18,003 nt of DNA, taken from the NCBI GenBank assembly GCA_029940245.1, contig JAOZRF010000005.1, positions 1 to 18,003 on the forward strand, in the 5' to 3' direction. The position numbers and the translations under genes are program-made. Of the stretch, positions 15,862 through 18,003 are shown in pieces (positions within the stretch are counted from its first letter, which is position 1; each line of letters opens with the position of its first letter). Below the pieces are notes generated by a model. That model had not been told where the DNA came from and ran no database searches. It saw only the letters and a list, made by a program, of their open reading frames with translations. Source of the DNA: Desulfobacula sp. GTDB taxonomy: Bacteria > Desulfobacterota > Desulfobacteria > Desulfobacterales > Desulfobacteraceae.

Positions 15862-16392
15862 TTAAAGTTTGATGACGGGCCTTAAGGTTTTAGCAATAAA
15901 GGCAGCTGCAATAATTTTAATCGCATCCCCGATTAAAAATGGATACATGCCTACAGTAAAAGCTTTTTCAAAAGACATGGCAGTCACTATTTTAAGCCAT
16001 GGAACCCCTGCTGCATACACAATCAAAGAGCCGATCACCATGGCGATGATGTCAGAAGGCATTTTTCTGCCCAGGCCCTTTGAAATGCCGGCCGTGACAA
16101 AGACAGCCGGAAGATATCCCAGAAGATAACCGCCCGTTGGCCCGAATAGTTTACCAATACCGGCCCCTCCTCCTGAAAAAACAGGAAGGCCCACAAGACC
16201 TATCAAAAGATAAATGGCCACGCAGGTAAGTCCCCAGACAGGGCCTAAAATAATCCCTGCCAGAAGAACGAACATGTTCTGGAGAACAATGGGAACCGGA
16301 CCGATGGGGATTATAATAAACGCACCAATGGCAATAAAGGCCACAAATAAAGAGGTATACACGGTCATTTTAAGCTGGTTTGAATGGTTCAT
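15862..16392 (-). CDS. bioY: Biotin transporter substrate-binding subunit BioY
   Basis: Membrane S-component that captures biotin. The 176 residues hold about six hydrophobic segments and the family motifs GPVPIVLQNMFVLLAG (31-46), YLLIGLVGLPVFSGG (61-75) and GPTGGYLLGY (84-93). With BioM and BioN it makes a complete ECF importer. The ATG at 16392 has AAGGGA nine bases upstream, lying in the end of birA, and 11 bases separate the two genes. Expression should follow the BirA operator upstream of birA. Confidence 0.96.
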   Translation of the reverse strand: MNHSNQLKMTVYTSLFVAFIAIGAFIIIPIGPVPIVLQNMFVLLAGIILGPVWGLTCVAIYLLIGLVGLPVFSGGGAGIGKLFGPTGGYLLGYLPAVFVTAGISKGLGRKMPSDIIAMVIGSLIVYAAGVPWLKIVTAMSFEKAFTVGMYPFLIGDAIKIIAAAFIAKTLRPVIKL

Positions 16393-16403
16393 TTTTGTTT
16401 CCC

Positions 16404-17351
16404 TTATGTATGAAAACAGTCTCCGTAAATTATTTTTTTGATTTCCCCTGTTGTATTTTTAATCAGTAAAGCGCCTGTTTCATCAACATCCACGGCTAGC
16501 CCTTCATGAAAATCTGTCAATGTTTCAATCCTGACCTGGCTGCCAATGGTTGATGTCTGTTTTTTCCACTGCTCAATAATCCGAGGACAATTTATCTTTT
16601 GAATCTGGTTTTTAAAGTCATCCAGAAAGGTTTCCAGGATTAATCTTCGGGATACTTTTTTATGTAATACATCTTTTAATGAAATGGCTTTGGGTTCTTT
16701 TTTTTGAGGCTGGTTATTCACATTGATGCCGATACCGATATTGAGAAATTCAACCATGTCCCCCCGGGTTTCCATTTCAGAAAGAAGACCGGCAAGCTTT
16801 TTGCCATTCAATAAAAGGTCATTGGGCCATTTGACACTGACATTCACATCAAATAATCCTTTTAAAGATTTTGAAAGACTCAGGGAGGCTGCAAAATTAT
16901 AAATATAGGCAAGTGGCGGGGGGGTATCAGGTTTTAGAATCAGGGTAACCCATAACCCTCCTTTTGCGGAAACCCATTTTCGATTCAGCCTTCCTCTACC
17001 CTTGATCTGGTTTTCAGCAATCACAACACTTAAATGGGGGACATTATCTTTTGCCAGGAACTTTGCTTTATCCATTGTTGTTTCAAGTTCCTGAAAATGG
17101 AAAATTTTTTTTTGAAATTCTTCCTTAAAACAAAAGGGCAGCAAAAGATCATCATGGTTTAACAAACCATATCCCATTGGCCGTGATTCAACATCAACCC
17201 CGCTTTTTTTTAAGGCTTTGATGTGTTTCCACACAGCCACCCTGGAAATATTTAAGCTGTCGCTTAAATTGACACCGGAAATCGTTTCGCCTTTAGCCAG
17301 GTAAAGGATTCTTAATATTTCTACTTTAATATTTTTTTTTTCGTTAACCAT
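16404..17351 (-). CDS. birA: Bifunctional biotin--[acetyl-CoA-carboxylase] ligase / biotin operon repressor BirA
   Basis: Makes biotinyl-AMP, attaches biotin to carboxyl-carrier proteins, and represses biotin genes when biotin is abundant. The 315 residues start with a winged helix-turn-helix (about 8-65, with ISRVAVWKHIKAL as recognition region), so this is the regulatory form. The catalytic domain has GRGR (118-121), KWPND (174-178), GKKLAG (183-188) and GIGINVN (206-212); the SH3-like C-terminal domain ends in KKIIYGDCF. The ATG at 17351 is the only sensible start, but no Shine-Dalgarno precedes it, and a BirA-like operator covers the start codon. First gene of birA-bioY-bioM-bioN. Confidence 0.95.
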   Translation of the reverse strand: MVNEKKNIKVEILRILYLAKGETISGVNLSDSLNISRVAVWKHIKALKKSGVDVESRPMGYGLLNHDDLLLPFCFKEEFQKKIFHFQELETTMDKAKFLAKDNVPHLSVVIAENQIKGRGRLNRKWVSAKGGLWVTLILKPDTPPPLAYIYNFAASLSLSKSLKGLFDVNVSVKWPNDLLLNGKKLAGLLSEMETRGDMVEFLNIGIGINVNNQPQKKEPKAISLKDVLHKKVSRRLILETFLDDFKNQIQKINCPRIIEQWKKQTSTIGSQVRIETLTDFHEGLAVDVDETGALLIKNTTGEIKKIIYGDCFHT

Positions 17352-17373
17352 ATCAGGATGACATAGTTAACAG
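17341..17373. promoter_or_regulatory. BirA box over the birA start codon
   Basis: TCGTTAACC (17341-17349), a 15-base spacer and AGTTAACAG (17365-17373) match the BirA consensus layout of two 9-bp inverted half-sites with a 15-base spacer (TTGTTAACC/GGTTAACAA type). The left arm matches at 8/9 and the right at 7/9. It overlaps the first codons and the 5' end of birA, so binding would block initiation of the whole biotin group. Binding itself is inferred. Confidence 0.8.
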
Positions 17374-17392
17374 AATCCAAATTTAAGATCAA
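17364..17392 (-). promoter_or_regulatory. Tentative birA promoter
   Basis: On the minus strand TTGATC (17392-17387) is followed after 17 bases by TAACTA (17369-17364). The -10 is poor. If used, transcription would start only a few bases before the birA ATG, giving a nearly leaderless message, which fits the missing Shine-Dalgarno. Confidence 0.25.
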
Positions 17393-17549
17393 GGAATAAA
17401 TCAAATATCTGGATCAAATATAGTACCGGGGAAAAATGAACGATCGCAGTCAACGCAGCAGGTAGTACCTTGATGGTGGATCAGGGGATGCTAATCTGCT
17501 TTACTTTGCCGATTATATCCAGTAAAGTGGTGTGAAAGGAGGAGACCCT

Positions 17550-17957
17550 ATGAATGACCGACGAGATTTTTTTAAAACAACAGCTGTTGCGGCTTCCATC
17601 TTGGCTTTGAATTCTGTTCCCAGGGCTTTTGCGGCAAGCCTTCCCATGTACACTAATATTATTTATACCAGGGATAATCCTGGTAAATGGGGACAAAAGG
17701 TTGATAGCCACGCCCCAGAGGTAACAGTAACCGGGGATAAAGTTAAGGTGGTCACCAAACACCCGATGTCGGACCAGCATTTTATCGTCAGGCATACTCT
17801 TGTTCTAAATGATGGTACCTATGTGGGGGGTGCAACTTTTACTTCGGCTGATAAACCGGAATCAAGCTATGAGTTACCAAAAGGATATAAAGGGAAATTA
17901 TATACCACCAGTTTCTGCAATCTGCATGATTTCTGGTTGACTGAAACCATGGTTTGA
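17550..17957 (+). CDS. Tat-exported class II-like superoxide reductase (desulfoferrodoxin/neelaredoxin family)
   Basis: Reduces superoxide to hydrogen peroxide without releasing oxygen, a common defence of anaerobes. The 135 residues start with a twin-arginine signal (DRRDFFK, then a hydrophobic stretch to AFA at 26-28), so the mature protein should be periplasmic. The iron-site ligands of the family are present: H54, H71 and H77 (HPMSDQH) and C123 with H126 (CNLH). No N-terminal rubredoxin-like iron site is present. The usual EKHVP motif is DSHAP here (52-56), so the conserved glutamate and catalytic lysine are replaced, and the usual CNxHG glycine is aspartate. Start ATG at 17550, with AAAGGAGG seven bases upstream; the in-frame GTG at 17532 would include the ribosome binding site and is rejected. 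Divergent from birA. Confidence 0.88.
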   Translation: MNDRRDFFKTTAVAASILALNSVPRAFAASLPMYTNIIYTRDNPGKWGQKVDSHAPEVTVTGDKVKVVTKHPMSDQHFIVRHTLVLNDGTYVGGATFTSADKPESSYELPKGYKGKLYTTSFCNLHDFWLTETMV

Positions 17958-17969
17958 TTTAGTTCTGAC

Positions 17970-17988
17970 CCTGACTTTCACAATCAGG
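17970..17988 (+). terminator. Possible weak terminator after the superoxide reductase gene
   Basis: CCTGA (17970-17974) and TCAGG (17984-17988) form a 5-bp stem with a 9-base loop, followed by a T-rich but interrupted stretch to the window end. The short stem makes this tentative. Confidence 0.3.
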
Positions 17989-18003
17989 TTTACTATTTAG
18001 TGT

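Noticed and set aside
17478..17493. Sigma-54-like GG/GC pair upstream of the superoxide reductase gene
   Set aside because: Only part of the TGGCAC/TTGC consensus is present; too weak to claim.
17470..17497. TTGATG-N16-TAATCT as promoter of the superoxide reductase gene
   Set aside because: The -10 matches at only three positions and other equally weak pairs exist nearby, so no promoter can be chosen.
1..18003. CRISPR arrays, tRNA or rRNA genes, phage or IS genes
   Set aside because: I looked for regular spaced repeats, tRNA-like clover-leaf ends and transposase or integrase motifs and found none.

Overview
The window looks like chromosome from an anaerobic, Gram-negative, AT-rich deltaproteobacterium, most likely a sulfate reducer of the Desulfobacteraceae (inference). 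The evidence is a DAP-type MurE, a division and cell-wall cluster with fused murE-murF, a Tat-exported superoxide reductase, and the general look of the proteins. Apart from one gene at the right end, every gene lies on the minus strand, so the text below reads from right to left.

Right end (about 16.4-18.0 kb): a plus-strand superoxide reductase gene diverges from birA, which encodes a biotin ligase/repressor. birA leads a compact group, birA-bioY-bioM-bioN, made of the regulator plus a complete group I ECF biotin importer. A 9-15-9 inverted repeat resembling a BirA box lies exactly over the birA start codon, so the group is probably repressed when biotin is plentiful.

Middle (8.7-14.2 kb): after a short promoter region comes a 191-residue protein with two copies of a strand-helix-helix unit resembling ribbon-helix-helix. 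It is followed by a Gld-like ABC operon: ATPase, ABC-2 permease, a large GldG/ABC_transp_aux-type protein and a DUF4340-type protein. The cargo of this transporter class is not known outside gliding bacteria. This is the least understood system in the window.

Intergenic region (8.26-8.73 kb): it holds the mraZ promoter, three GTGG(A/T) direct repeats with an exact 10-bp period (a MraZ operator), an imperfect hairpin and a widely spaced perfect 11-bp inverted repeat.

Left half (1-8.26 kb): the dcw cluster runs mraZ-rsmH-ftsL-ftsI-murEF-mraY-murD with gaps of 0-3 nt or short overlaps, so it is almost certainly one transcript. murE and murF form one 981-codon gene with a TTG start. murD runs off the left edge. 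The products convert UDP-MurNAc-L-Ala to lipid I precursors (MurD, MurE, MurF, MraY), crosslink septal wall (FtsI), support the divisome (FtsL), modify the ribosome (RsmH) and regulate the cluster (MraZ).
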